From NCBI RefSeq assembly GCF_000697965.2, contig NZ_CP015880.1:2294001-2358000 (forward strand): 64,000 nucleotides of DNA, given 5' to 3'. Positions within the stretch are counted from its first letter, which is position 1. The number at the start of each line of letters is the position of its first letter. Origin of the DNA: Ensifer adhaerens. Lineage in GTDB: Bacteria; Pseudomonadota; Alphaproteobacteria; Rhizobiales; Rhizobiaceae. The notes below the pieces were generated by a model. It was not told where the DNA came from and did no database searches. It was given only the letters and a program-made list of their open reading frames with translations. Below are positions 8,674 to 17,271 of this stretch, one piece after another. The translations under genes were made by a program, and so were the position numbers.

Positions 8674-9261
8674 TCACTCGGAGCGTCTCCAGCGATATGA
8701 CCAACCGTCGATCCTTTCTCCGGTGGCCTTCAGCAACAAGGCGTCAGGCAGGAACTGGCCACGCACCAGGCCAATCTTTTCGAGAACACGGCAGCTGCTC
8801 TCATGTGCTGCCGCGCATATGGTATGAACCTCGGATAGGGGTGACTGCTGCTTGACCCAATGCATAATCGCAAGACCGGCTTCCGTCGCCAGCCCCCGTC
8901 CCCAATAGGCCGGACCGATGCCATAGTGAATTTCCGCGCCGTCCCCATCCACAAACATGAGGAAGAGGCCCATCGGCCGCTGGTCGCTGCGGTCGATGAT
9001 GCTCCAGATGAAGCGGTCACCATCCGCCCAGCTGCTTTCTCCCCACGCATGGATGACCGCCTCGGTGCTGGATTGTGCGGGATGAGCGCCGCGCGGCAAA
9101 AATCGTGCTGCCATGCTGTTGCCGGTGTATTCCGTAAACACGGACGCCGCGTGTTCAGAGCGGGCTGCACGCAGGTGAAGACGGCTTGTCTTTAGTTCAA
9201 CGGGCGGCGTGATCAACTTCAGGTGTCCGGGCGAGGCAGAGCGCGGACATCTTAATTCCAT
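8674..9261 (-). CDS. GNAT-family N-acetyltransferase (RimJ/RimL type)
   Basis: The protein has 195 residues with the GNAT fold of the RimJ/RimL group. It shows the opening strand ELKTSRLHLRAAR (about residues 22-34), the beta-4 segment HYGIGPAYWGRGLATEAG carrying the acetyl-CoA pyrophosphate loop G-R-G-L-A-T (about 110-130) and the late RVLEKIGLVRG helix-strand pair. The likely donor is acetyl-CoA and the acceptor an amino group of a protein or small molecule. The gene is isolated; its neighbours give no hint. The first about 20 residues lie outside the domain, so a later start is possible. Confidence 0.8.
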   Translation of the reverse strand: MELRCPRSASPGHLKLITPPVELKTSRLHLRAARSEHAASVFTEYTGNSMAARFLPRGAHPAQSSTEAVIHAWGESSWADGDRFIWSIIDRSDQRPMGLFLMFVDGDGAEIHYGIGPAYWGRGLATEAGLAIMHWVKQQSPLSEVHTICAAAHESSCRVLEKIGLVRGQFLPDALLLKATGERIDGWSYRWRRSE

Positions 9262-9366
9262 CGGGACAAAGAGCGAAAGCCACCATCGATCGCTTCCGGC
9301 GTAGAAAGTCCCTGGCCGCGCGGTGAAGCTGCCCCCAACATCACTGCGCCGCGATCAGCAAAGCAA

Positions 9367-9398
9367 AACGCCTCGGATCATCCCTGACCCGAGGCGTT
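9367..9398 (-). terminator. Intrinsic terminator of the chemoreceptor gene
   Basis: A perfect 10-bp stem (AACGCCTCGG / CCGAGGCGTT) with a 12-nt loop lies 22 bp after the stop of the minus-strand receptor gene. On the minus strand it is followed by TTTTGCTTTG. Confidence 0.75.
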
Positions 9399-9420
9399 GT
9401 CTCTCGAACGGAAGGCGCGA

Positions 9421-10965
9421 TTACGCCGCTGCGCGGTAACCCGAGCCGGCGCTGACCTGCACCTGACCCGACGTGCGGAACGCCCGCAGACGCGTGGCGA
9501 TGTGCTCGGCCTCTCCCGTCAATGCCTGGCTTGCGGCGTTCGCCTGCTCGACCATGGCGGCGTTCTGCTGGGTGATCTGGTCCATCTGGGTAATCGCGGT
9601 GTTGACCTCCTGCAGGCCGGTTGCCTGTTCGGCGGTGCTGGCGCGGATGGCGCCGAAGACGGAGCTGACTTCGACGACCTGGGCGACGATCTGCTGCAGC
9701 GACTGCGCCACCTGATTGACCGAATTGACGCCGTCGTCCACCTGGCCGCGCGACTTGGCGATCAGGCCCTGGATGTCCTTGGCCGCTTCGGCGCAGCGCT
9801 GGGCCAGCGCCCGGACTTCGGAGGCGACAACCGCAAAGCCCCTGCCCGCCTCGCCGGCGCGGGCCGCTTCGATGCCGGCGTTCAGCGCCAGGAGGTTGGT
9901 CTGGAAGGCGATCTCGTCGATGACGTCGACGATCCGCGCGATGCTGGCGGAAGACGTCTGGATCTCCTGCATCACCTCGATCGCGTGGCTGACGATCTCG
10001 CCGCTCTGTTCGGCATTGGCGCGGGCGGCAATCACGGTCGAGTTCGCCTGGTTGGCGCCTTCGGCCGTCTGCTTGACCGTGCGCGTCACTTGCTCGACGG
10101 CAGCGGCCGTCTCTTCAAGGTTGGCCGCCTGCCGTTCCGTGCGCCGGGCCAGATCGTCGGCAGCCGCCGCAATCTCCTTGGCGCTCGTGTGGATCTGGCT
10201 GGCGCCGGCCTCGATGCCGCCGATGGCGCGTGCAAGCTCGCCGATCGCGTGGTTGAAATTTTCGCCAAGCTCCTGATAGGCAACCGGCAGGTCCCCACCG
10301 ATGCGTGCCGTCAAGTCGCCATCGGCGATCTTCTTCAGCGCCGCGCCGAAGGTCTTGCTGATCAGCGCGCGTTCGGCAGCCAGCACTTCTTCCTGCACCG
10401 CACGTTGCTTGGTGACGTCGGAGGCGTCCATGTAGACGGAGATCGACAGATCCATGTCGAGGAAGACGCCCTTGATCAGGCTCGACAGCATCGCGCCCAT
10501 GTCCTCGGCCGAGGTCCCCTTGCGCGAGAACAGGCCGGCCTTCGGCCAGTGCGCCTTGACGATTTCGGTGATCAGATGCTCGGCGATCAGCGCGTAGCCG
10601 CCGATGTACCAGCGCGGCTCGAGCCCGATGCGGGCGTGCACCAGGCCGATGGTGCGAACCTTGGCGCTGTAATCCTCGTTGAAATTGGCATCGACGATAT
10701 TGGCCCAGTGGCCGACCTGGGCGCCCTTGGCGCGGTCGATATGAGCGTCGGAGGAGAAGAAGCGCTTGGTCTCGGGCGTCGTCTTGACCTTGACGTAGAA
10801 CTTGTCGAGCGCGGGTTTAAGTTCCTTCTCGAGGATCGGCTTCAGCGCCTTCAGGCTCGTCTTGGCGGCGTCATCGAGCGCCATGAAATTCAGACGACCG
10901 GCAACGTCTTGCGTGCCGGCAGCGGCGTGTTCCGTTTTCATGCGCGAACTTCCCTGCATGCTCAT
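9421..10965 (-). CDS. Globin-coupled methyl-accepting chemotaxis protein (HemAT/IcpA type)
   Basis: This soluble receptor of up to 514 residues has no transmembrane helix. Residues about 25-185 form a protoglobin sensor: the segment [19 protein letters not shown] contains the proximal heme histidine (about H110) in the family-typical context. A HAMP-like linker follows (about 200-260, [14 protein letters not shown]). The C-terminal signalling domain (about 265-490) carries the conserved hairpin tip [20 protein letters not shown]. It probably senses O2 or redox state in the cytoplasm and signals to CheA/CheW. The second ATG, at 10941, has a better Shine-Dalgarno (AGGGAAG), so the true start may lie eight codons downstream. 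A terminator lies at 9367. Confidence 0.92.
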   Translation of the reverse strand: MSMQGSSRMKTEHAAAGTQDVAGRLNFMALDDAAKTSLKALKPILEKELKPALDKFYVKVKTTPETKRFFSSDAHIDRAKGAQVGHWANIVDANFNEDYSAKVRTIGLVHARIGLEPRWYIGGYALIAEHLITEIVKAHWPKAGLFSRKGTSAEDMGAMLSSLIKGVFLDMDLSISVYMDASDVTKQRAVQEEVLAAERALISKTFGAALKKIADGDLTARIGGDLPVAYQELGENFNHAIGELARAIGGIEAGASQIHTSAKEIAAAADDLARRTERQAANLEETAAAVEQVTRTVKQTAEGANQANSTVIAARANAEQSGEIVSHAIEVMQEIQTSSASIARIVDVIDEIAFQTNLLALNAGIEAARAGEAGRGFAVVASEVRALAQRCAEAAKDIQGLIAKSRGQVDDGVNSVNQVAQSLQQIVAQVVEVSSVFGAIRASTAEQATGLQEVNTAITQMDQITQQNAAMVEQANAASQALTGEAEHIATRLRAFRTSGQVQVSAGSGYRAAA

Positions 10966-11147
10966 TTCTGGATCATGGAGACAGGATCTAGGGCGCTGCA
11001 GCGTCTGAGATCATGGCCGCAATCATGGCGGCTGGTTGCCCTGTTCAGTCGGTCGCAGGGGCAAGCTGTGTCCTGGGCCACTGATAGAAGCGCAGGGTAA
11101 AGGAAGCCTTACGCGAAACAGCTATTTCGCGAGGCCTGAAATACAAC

Positions 11148-11181
11148 TCAACCGGAACTGACGAATATCAATTCCGGTTGA
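11148..11181. repeat. Inverted repeat between receptor and ParA gene
   Basis: The 10-bp arms TCAACCGGAA (11148-11157) and TTCCGGTTGA (11172-11181) are separated by 14 nt. The repeat lies after the minus-strand ParA gene and upstream of the receptor gene. There is no T tract, so it may be a stabilising stem or an operator rather than a terminator. Confidence 0.45.
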
Positions 11182-11210
11182 TACGCAATAAACGGTGGAA
11201 CGGCGAAGGA

Positions 11211-11930
11211 TCAGGCGGCGTTTCGCGAAGCCCAGGATGGCATGCGCGCAGCCCAGGAGCGGCGCGTCTTGACCGGCATCAGCGCCTGCACTTCCTTGGC
11301 GAGGGCTGCTGCGTTTTCCCGCGCCTTGTCGAGATTGCTGACGCGGTTCGGATCCATCGTCTGCAGCGTGCCGCCAAAATCGAAGATCTCGCGATAGGCG
11401 GCGCGCTCGACGATCGGCGTGTCGAGAACCGAGACGCCGCGCTCGGCGAGCATCGCCTTGATCGTCTGCAGCGCACGCGTGGTGACCAGCGAATTGACGC
11501 GGGTGAGCACCACAGAATGGTTGATGCGCAGGCCCGAACGGTCCTGGATCTGGCGGATCAGCTCAAGAATTTGAGCCGCACCCTTGGCATCCATGGCGCA
11601 GCCCTGCACCGGGATCAGCACCTGGTCAGAGATGGCGAGTGCAAGTGCTACGATCTGGTCCTTGGCGCCCGCGAGATCGATGACGATATAATCCGCTTCG
11701 TCCTTCGCCTCGCGGATATGACATTCGAGCGAGCCGGGCGTGATGTGCGAAATGACGGTGAGGTTGGCGATATGGCCGGAAGCCTCCGCCCAGCTGGTGA
11801 TCCAGCGCTGCGGATCGGCATCGAGGACGACTACCCGGTGCCCCTGCCGCGCCAGTTCCGTCGACAGGATCAGCGCCGCGGTCGTCTTGCCCGCACCACC
11901 CTTTGCATTGGCGAAAGTGATGACCGCCAT
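11211..11930 (-). CDS. ParA/VirC1-like P-loop ATPase (first of a tandem pair)
   Basis: This 239-residue protein has the deviant Walker A motif KGGAGKTT (about residues 10-17), Walker A' VVVLDADPQ (about 37-45) and Walker B DYIVIDLAG (about 80-88). The LIPVQGCAMDAKGA segment and the late ILTRVNS-like strand resemble Agrobacterium VirC1. The start at 11930 is preferred over 11942 because GGGGA precedes it at a good distance. ParA-family ATPases position DNA or protein cargo on the nucleoid or pole. No ParB, parS cluster or replication gene is adjacent, so plasmid partitioning is unlikely. A close paralogue lies immediately upstream at 12118-12864. Confidence 0.85.
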   Translation of the reverse strand: MAVITFANAKGGAGKTTAALILSTELARQGHRVVVLDADPQRWITSWAEASGHIANLTVISHITPGSLECHIREAKDEADYIVIDLAGAKDQIVALALAISDQVLIPVQGCAMDAKGAAQILELIRQIQDRSGLRINHSVVLTRVNSLVTTRALQTIKAMLAERGVSVLDTPIVERAAYREIFDFGGTLQTMDPNRVSNLDKARENAAALAKEVQALMPVKTRRSWAARMPSWASRNAA

Positions 11931-12117
11931 GATATTCCCCATTCTATGCCTGTATCGCGCTGAACCGGACGGCCACAGCCGGTGGTTCGCTTCTTAACGA
12001 AACCTTACAGAATTTGGTTAACGAAACGGTAACGCCGGCACGTCAAACCTGACAGTCGGCCTTAAGGCTGCGTGCCAGAGACACTGCTATGGTGATGAAA
12101 ATGCTGGAGTTCTGGCC

Positions 12118-12864
12118 TCAGACCGGCAAAACTGCCGGTTCGCTCACGTGCTGTGATCGATAGCACATCGACGAGAACGGCCCGTGCCGCACCGCCTCGC
12201 CTGTCGGGCTGAGCAGGGTCAGCACGTCATTCGCAAACGCCTGGGCGTTGGCCTGCGCCTTGGCAAGGTTGCTGACCTTCGCGGGGTCGAGAGAGGAAAG
12301 CGTGTCGCCCCGCTCAAAGAGTTCGCGGAAGGCCGTACGCTCCACCAGCGGGGTATCGACGAGCCGGATCCGGTTCTCCGAAAGCAGCAGCTTGACCCGG
12401 CGCATCGCCCGCGTCGTCACGATCGGGTTGACCCGGGTCAGCAGAACCGCGTGGTTGATGTTGGCGCGCGCGTTGTTCTCGATGTGGCGGATCAGGTCCA
12501 GCACCTGGATGGCGCCGCGCGCATCCATCACACAGCCCTGCACCGGGATCAGCGTCAGGTCCGAAAGACCGATCGCCAGCGCCACCAGCACGTCGGCCGC
12601 CCCGGAGAGATCGATGATCACATGCTCGACCTGACCGCGCAGCCGCCGGAGATGATCGCTGAGCGTGGTTGTCGCTACACCTGAGAGAACGAAGAGATTG
12701 CCATCGTTGCGGCCGTGGCGGAACCAGTCGGTCATGCAGGCGAGTGGATCGCAATCAAGAACCGCAACGCGATCGCCGCGCCGGGCGAATTCGCAGGCAA
12801 GCAGCAAGGCTGCCGTTGTCTTGCTGGCTCCCCCCTTCGCATTCGCGAGGGATACAATCGCCAT
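12118..12864 (-). CDS. ParA/VirC1-like P-loop ATPase (second of a tandem pair)
   Basis: The protein has 248 residues and is clearly paralogous to the next gene. It shares LANAKGGASKTTAALLLACE (deviant Walker A), VAVLDCDP, HVIIDLSGAADVLVALAIG and LIPVQGCVMDARGAIQVLDL. The Walker A has Ser in place of Gly before the catalytic Lys (KGGASKTT), still within the KGGxxK[TS] consensus. The C-terminal 25 residues are unlike the paralogue. AGGG precedes the start. A gap of 187 bp separates the two genes, so each may have its own promoter. The tandem arrangement suggests duplication, with possible heterodimer formation (inference). Confidence 0.85.
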   Translation of the reverse strand: MAIVSLANAKGGASKTTAALLLACEFARRGDRVAVLDCDPLACMTDWFRHGRNDGNLFVLSGVATTTLSDHLRRLRGQVEHVIIDLSGAADVLVALAIGLSDLTLIPVQGCVMDARGAIQVLDLIRHIENNARANINHAVLLTRVNPIVTTRAMRRVKLLLSENRIRLVDTPLVERTAFRELFERGDTLSSLDPAKVSNLAKAQANAQAFANDVLTLLSPTGEAVRHGPFSSMCYRSQHVSEPAVLPV

Positions 12865-13063
12865 CGGTCGACCCTAACTCAACGCAGGCCCGGATTTTCG
12901 CGGGCCGATACATACGCACACCCTAATGCAAGCGTTCCAGACCGCGGTAAACAAAGCGTAAAGAAAACGCCCCGCGAGCCCGAAACGTGACAGTTCGATG
13001 ACGATTAGGTGACAGATCCGCCGCAATGGCAAGTGGTATTTTTGGGCTAACTAAACCGATAGG

Positions 13064-13095
13064 CCGACGCCTTCGCCTGGGGGCAAAGGCGTCGG
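13064..13095 (-). terminator. Hairpin after the iron alcohol dehydrogenase gene
   Basis: A 10-bp perfect stem (CCGACGCCTT / AAGGCGTCGG) with a 12-nt loop lies 8 bp after the stop of the minus-strand dehydrogenase gene. No T tract follows on the minus strand, so this is a weak or factor-dependent terminator. Confidence 0.5.
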
Positions 13096-13102
13096 GAATT
13101 GG

Positions 13103-14248
13103 TCAGATGCACTCGCGGAAGAGCTTCTTCGCGGCGTCGAGCGTCAACTCGACCGGGTTGCCGCCGGCCGTCGGGTCGACGATCGCCATCTCCGACATTT
13201 CGTCGATCCGGTCGGTGCCAACGCCGAGGGCTGCGAGCTTGTCCGGAACGCCGAGTTCCTCGCGCAACTTCAGCACGTAGTCGTAGAAGCCGTCGAAGCC
13301 ACCGGAAATGCCGAGATAGGCGGCAGCGCGCACTATTCTGTCCTCGATCGCCGGACGGTTGAAACGCAGCACCGGCGGCATCACGACCGCATTGGTCATG
13401 CCGTGGTGGGTGTTGTAGATCGCGCCCACCGGATGCGACAGCGAGTGGATGGCGCCAAGGCCCTTCTGGAACGCGACGGCACCCATGGCGGCCGCACTCA
13501 TCATGTTGGCGCGCGCCTCGATGTCGGTGCCGTCCTTGTAGGCGCGCGGCAGGTATTCCTTCACCAGCCGCATGCCTTCAAGCGCAATGCCCGCAGACAT
13601 CGGGTGATAGAAGGGCGAGGAATAGGCTTCCAGGCAATGGGCAAAGGCGTCCATGCCGGTGCCCGCGGTGATCACCTTGGGCATGCCGACCGTCAGTTCC
13701 GGGTCGCAGATCGTGACTGCCGGTAGGAACTTCGGATGGAAGATCACCTTTTTCACATGGCTTGCCGAATTGGTGATGACGCTGGCGCGGCCGACTTCAG
13801 AGCCGGTGCCGGCGGTGGTGGGCACTGCAATGATCGGTGCAATGCCTGAGACGCTCGCCCGCGTCCACCAGTCACCGATATCCTCGAAGTCCCAGACGGG
13901 GCGGCTCTGCCCGGCCATGAAGGCGACGCACTTGCCGAGGTCGAGGCCAGAGCCGCCGCCGAAGGCGACGACGCCGTCATGGCCTCCATCCTTGAACGCC
14001 TTCACGCCGGCGGCGAGATTAATGTCGTTCGGGTTCGGATCGACGTTGGCAAAGATCGCGCGGCCGAGGCCGGCGGCCTCGAGGATATCGAGCGCATTTT
14101 GCGTAATCGCCATCGGCGCGAGGCCCCGATCGGTAATCAGCAGCGGCTTCTTCATGCCGACCGCCTTGCAATGGTCGGCAAGCTCCTTGATCCGGCCGGC
14201 ACCGAACTTGATGGACGTCGGATAGCTCCAGTTGGCGGTGATGGTCAT
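13103..14248 (-). CDS. Iron-containing (group III) alcohol dehydrogenase
   Basis: The protein has 381 residues. The NAD-binding loop is GGGSGLDLGKC (about residues 97-107), with the family motif PTTAGTGSEVGRA (about 138-150). The metal site ligands are seen in the DAFAHCLEAY segment and in HSLSHPVGAIYNTHHG, which supplies the conserved histidines. It oxidises a primary alcohol to an aldehyde, or the reverse. The ATG overlaps the stop of the upstream aldehyde dehydrogenase gene (ATGA), so the two are translationally coupled. An adjacent alcohol and aldehyde dehydrogenase pair implies successive oxidation of a hydroxymethyl group to a carboxylate. Confidence 0.92.
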   Translation of the reverse strand: MTITANWSYPTSIKFGAGRIKELADHCKAVGMKKPLLITDRGLAPMAITQNALDILEAAGLGRAIFANVDPNPNDINLAAGVKAFKDGGHDGVVAFGGGSGLDLGKCVAFMAGQSRPVWDFEDIGDWWTRASVSGIAPIIAVPTTAGTGSEVGRASVITNSASHVKKVIFHPKFLPAVTICDPELTVGMPKVITAGTGMDAFAHCLEAYSSPFYHPMSAGIALEGMRLVKEYLPRAYKDGTDIEARANMMSAAAMGAVAFQKGLGAIHSLSHPVGAIYNTHHGMTNAVVMPPVLRFNRPAIEDRIVRAAAYLGISGGFDGFYDYVLKLREELGVPDKLAALGVGTDRIDEMSEMAIVDPTAGGNPVELTLDAAKKLFRECI

Positions 14249-15630
14249 GCGGTGACTTTCTTCAGATGATAGGATTTCGGACGGGTGAGGTTCTGGAAGC
14301 CGATGACCGAAAGCGAGCCGCCGCGGCCGGTTTCCTTGACGCCGGTCCAGCAAAGCGCCGGGTCGAGATAGTCGGCGCGGTTCATGAACACCGTACCAGT
14401 CTCGATGTCGGCGCCGATGCGCGCGGCACGCTCGGCATCCCTGGTCCAGAGCGATGCGGTAAGGCCATACTGGCTATCGTTCATCAACTCGATCGCCTGG
14501 CTGTCGCTATTCACCTTCATGATGCCGACGGCAGGGCCGAAGGTCTCTTCGCGCATGAAGGCCATGGAGTGGTCGACATTTACGAGGATCTGCGGCGCGA
14601 GATAGGCGCCGCCGTCGTCGGCAGGGAAAAGCTTCGGGTCGATCAGAGCCTTGGCGCCCTTGGCAACGGCGTCGGCGATCTGCTCGCGCACGGTGGCAGC
14701 AAAACGCTTGTTGGCCATCGGCCCCAGCGTCGTTTCCGGATCGAGCGGATTGCCGAGCTTGTAGTTGGAAACCCAGGCGACCGACTTCTCGACGAAGGCG
14801 TCGTAGAGCTTTTCGTGCACGTAGATGCGCTCGATGCCGCAGCAGCACTGGCCAGAATTGTAGGTGGCGCCGTCCATCAGCGTGTCGACGGCCGCGTCGA
14901 GATCCGCGTCTTCCATGACGTAGCCCGGATCCTTGCCGCCGAGTTCGAGACCGAGACCGGTAAAGGTACCGGCCGCCGCCCGTTCGATCGAACGCCCGCC
15001 TTCGACCGAACCGGTGAAGTTGACGAAATCGAAGCTCCTGGCCGCAATCAGCGCCGCCGTTGTTTCGTGGTCGAGGAAGATGTTCTGGAAGACGTCGGCG
15101 GGAACGCCGGCCTCGACGAAGGCGCGCACCATGCGTTCGCCGACGAGGATCGTCTGGCTCGCATGTTTGATGATGACCGTGTTGCCGGCCATCAGCGCCG
15201 GCGCGACCGTGTTGATCGCGGTCATGTAAGGGTAGTTCCAAGGTGCAACGACGAAGACGACACCGTGCGGCTCGCGGGCGATGCGGCGCTCGAAGCGGTC
15301 GCTCTCCTCGATCACCAGCGGCTTCAGTGCATCGGCGGCGATGGTCGCGACATAGTTCGAGCGCTCGTTGAAGCCCTTGAATTCGCCGCCATAGCGCACC
15401 GGCCGGCCCATCTGCCAGGCAAGCTCCGGCACCACTTCGTCGACCATCTCGTTGAGGCGCGCGACACCGGCCAGAACCAGATTGACGCGCTCGTCGAGCG
15501 GACGGCGCGCCCAGGCCTTCTGCGCCTGGCGGGCGCGGGAAACCACCTGCTTTGCCATGTCCAGCGGCATCGCCGGGCGTTCTGCGTAGACCTCGCCGTT
15601 CACCGGCGAAATGCACTTGATCATGCTCAT
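14245..15630 (-). CDS. NAD(P)-dependent aldehyde dehydrogenase
   Basis: This 461-residue aldehyde dehydrogenase has VAPWNYPY (about residues 131-138), the catalytic glutamate in LELGGKDPGYV (about 235) and the catalytic cysteine in NSGQCCCGIE (about 270). The C-terminal SLWTRDAERA and GRGGSLSVIGF segments are also present. The start at 15630 has GGAAG six bases upstream. It is coupled to the iron alcohol dehydrogenase by a 4-bp overlap. Within the presumed pathway it would oxidise a gamma-glutamylamino aldehyde to the acid (inference from the glutamine-synthetase-like gene upstream). A gap of 84 bp separates it from that gene. Confidence 0.92.
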   Translation of the reverse strand: MSMIKCISPVNGEVYAERPAMPLDMAKQVVSRARQAQKAWARRPLDERVNLVLAGVARLNEMVDEVVPELAWQMGRPVRYGGEFKGFNERSNYVATIAADALKPLVIEESDRFERRIAREPHGVVFVVAPWNYPYMTAINTVAPALMAGNTVIIKHASQTILVGERMVRAFVEAGVPADVFQNIFLDHETTAALIAARSFDFVNFTGSVEGGRSIERAAAGTFTGLGLELGGKDPGYVMEDADLDAAVDTLMDGATYNSGQCCCGIERIYVHEKLYDAFVEKSVAWVSNYKLGNPLDPETTLGPMANKRFAATVREQIADAVAKGAKALIDPKLFPADDGGAYLAPQILVNVDHSMAFMREETFGPAVGIMKVNSDSQAIELMNDSQYGLTASLWTRDAERAARIGADIETGTVFMNRADYLDPALCWTGVKETGRGGSLSVIGFQNLTRPKSYHLKKVTA

Positions 15631-15714
15631 GATCGTCTTCCTGCTTTCATTGCGAATGATGCGATGGCCGCTCCGGTCAGGAACGGCCATCCTTGTGAAT
15701 GATTATGTCGCGGG

Positions 15715-17079
15715 TCAGGCCCGTTCGAAACCGCGTGCGACCTCCCAGTCGGTGACGCGGCGATCATATTCTTCCTGCTCCCAGCGCCCTGCCCGTGCAT
15801 AGTGCTCGATGACCTCGTCGCCGAAGGCGGCGCGCAGCATCTTCGATTCCGTCAGCGCGGCCGTCGCATCGCGAAGCGTGCGCGGGATCTCGCGCACGTC
15901 CTTGCCGCCATAGGCATCGCCGACGAAGGGCGCTTCCAGTTCCATCTTGTTTTCGATACCGGAAATGCCCGCCGCGATCAAAGCGGCGAAAGCGAGATAG
16001 GGATTGAGATCGGAGCCGCCGACGCGGCATTCGATACGGATCGCCTTGGTGTCTTCGCCGCAGAGACGATAGCCGGCCGTGCGATTGTCCTTGCTCCAGA
16101 CCGCCTTGGTCGGCGCGAAGGTACCGGCCATGAAGCGCTTGTAGGAGTTGATGTAGGGGGCGAGGAAATAGGTGATCTCGCTCGCATGGGTGAGAAGCCC
16201 GGCCACGTAATGGCGCATCATCTCGGACATGCCGTATTTGCCGCTCTCGTCGTAGAACTTCGACGACTTGCCGTCCGCGCTCCAGAGCGACTGGTGGATA
16301 TGCGAGGACGAACCGGCGGCCGCATAGTTCCACTTGGCGAGGAAGGTGATGGCCTTGCCGCGCGACCAGGCGATTTCCTTGCAACCGTTCTTGATGATCG
16401 CATGCCGGTCGGCCATCGTCAGCGCGTCGGCATAGCGTACGTTGATCTCTTCTTGGCCGGCCGACGCCTCACCCTTGGAATTCTCGACCGGAATGTCTGC
16501 ACCCTGGAGACCGTTGCGGATCGCCCGCATCACGTCCTCTTCCTTGGTCGTCTGGAAGATGTGGTAGTCCTCGTTGTAGCCGCTGACGAGCTGCAGGTCG
16601 CGATAGCCGGACTGGCGGGCGTCGTCATAGGACTGGTCGAAGAGGAAGAATTCGAGCTCGCTCGCCATATAGGCCTTGAGGCCCATCTTCTCGAGACGCG
16701 CCACCTGCTTCTTCAGGATCGCCCGCGGCGAATGCGGCACTTCCTCATGGGTGTGATGGTCGAGCATGTCGCAGAGAACCAGCGCCGTGCCTTCGAGCCA
16801 GGGGATGCGGCGAAGCGTCGAAAGGTCCGGCTTCATCGTATAGTCGCCGTAGCCTTTTTCCCAGCTTGTCGCCTTGTAGCCGGGAACGGTCTCCATCTCC
16901 ATGTCGGTCGCCAGCAGGTAGTTGCAGCTATGCGTTTCCTTCCAGGCGCCATCGACGAAGAACTGCGCGTGGAAGCGCTTGCCCATCAGCCGGCCTTGCA
17001 TGTCGACCTGGCAGGCGAGCACCGTATCGATGCGGCCGGCGGCGACGTCTTCCTTCAACTCGTCAAACGTATAGCTCAT
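15715..17079 (-). CDS. Glutamine-synthetase-family ligase (gamma-glutamyl-amine synthetase-like)
   Basis: This 454-residue member of the glutamine synthetase superfamily has metal-binding SELEFFLF (about residue 141), EASAGQEEINVRYADAL (about 208), the SSSHIHQSLW segment (about 255) and DNRTAGYRLCGE (about 322). It lacks the tyrosine adenylylation motif of GlnA and belongs to the branch including PuuA, IpuC and GlnA3/GlnA4. These couple ATP hydrolysis to glutamylation of amines. The start MSYTFDEL is preferred over a GTG-less upstream ATG at 17094. Neighbours are an aldehyde dehydrogenase, an alcohol dehydrogenase, an amino-acid permease and an amidohydrolase. A likely substrate is an imported amino alcohol such as ethanolamine, although polyamines cannot be excluded. 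Confidence 0.88.
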   Translation of the reverse strand: MSYTFDELKEDVAAGRIDTVLACQVDMQGRLMGKRFHAQFFVDGAWKETHSCNYLLATDMEMETVPGYKATSWEKGYGDYTMKPDLSTLRRIPWLEGTALVLCDMLDHHTHEEVPHSPRAILKKQVARLEKMGLKAYMASELEFFLFDQSYDDARQSGYRDLQLVSGYNEDYHIFQTTKEEDVMRAIRNGLQGADIPVENSKGEASAGQEEINVRYADALTMADRHAIIKNGCKEIAWSRGKAITFLAKWNYAAAGSSSHIHQSLWSADGKSSKFYDESGKYGMSEMMRHYVAGLLTHASEITYFLAPYINSYKRFMAGTFAPTKAVWSKDNRTAGYRLCGEDTKAIRIECRVGGSDLNPYLAFAALIAAGISGIENKMELEAPFVGDAYGGKDVREIPRTLRDATAALTESKMLRAAFGDEVIEHYARAGRWEQEEYDRRVTDWEVARGFERA

Positions 17080-17227
17080 CAACTTCCATCCCATGTTTTG
17101 TCACGCGGCCGTTCCCTTGAGGTCACGATATTTTTTGGCCGCGTGAACGTGATCAGCTCGAATTGTCTGGCGCGGAGTGCGGGCCGGAAGCCGCGCACAT
17201 TGTTTTCGATTTCGTCCGGCCCCAAAG

Positions 17228-17262
17228 AAAAGGCGGAAGTCGCGGTCGCGCTTCCGCCCTTT
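17228..17262 (-). terminator. Intrinsic terminator after the permease gene
   Basis: The 8-bp stem GGCGGAAG / CTTCCGCC is flanked by A and T tracts. On the minus strand the stem is followed by TTTTCTTT, right after the permease stop. The ligase gene downstream therefore probably has its own promoter in 17080-17227, or depends on read-through. Confidence 0.75.
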
Positions 17263-17271
17263 TGTCGTTGA

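Noticed and set aside
9397..11100. Plus-strand open frame of 567 codons
   Set aside because: It lies antisense to the well-supported chemoreceptor gene and has the His/Arg/Leu-rich composition typical of GC-rich shadow frames.
11211..12864. Plasmid or chromosome partition locus (parAB/repABC)
   Set aside because: There is no ParB, RepC or origin-like repeat nearby, and the proteins resemble VirC1 more than RepA.
14266..15702. Plus-strand open frame of 478 codons
   Set aside because: It is the reverse complement of the aldehyde dehydrogenase gene and shows no domain.
5910..17079. Classical Puu putrescine pathway formed by the PuuB-like oxidase and the GS-like ligase
   Set aside because: The genes are 8.5 kb apart on opposite strands and no PuuD-type class I amidotransferase is present; the alcohol dehydrogenase fits an amino alcohol better.
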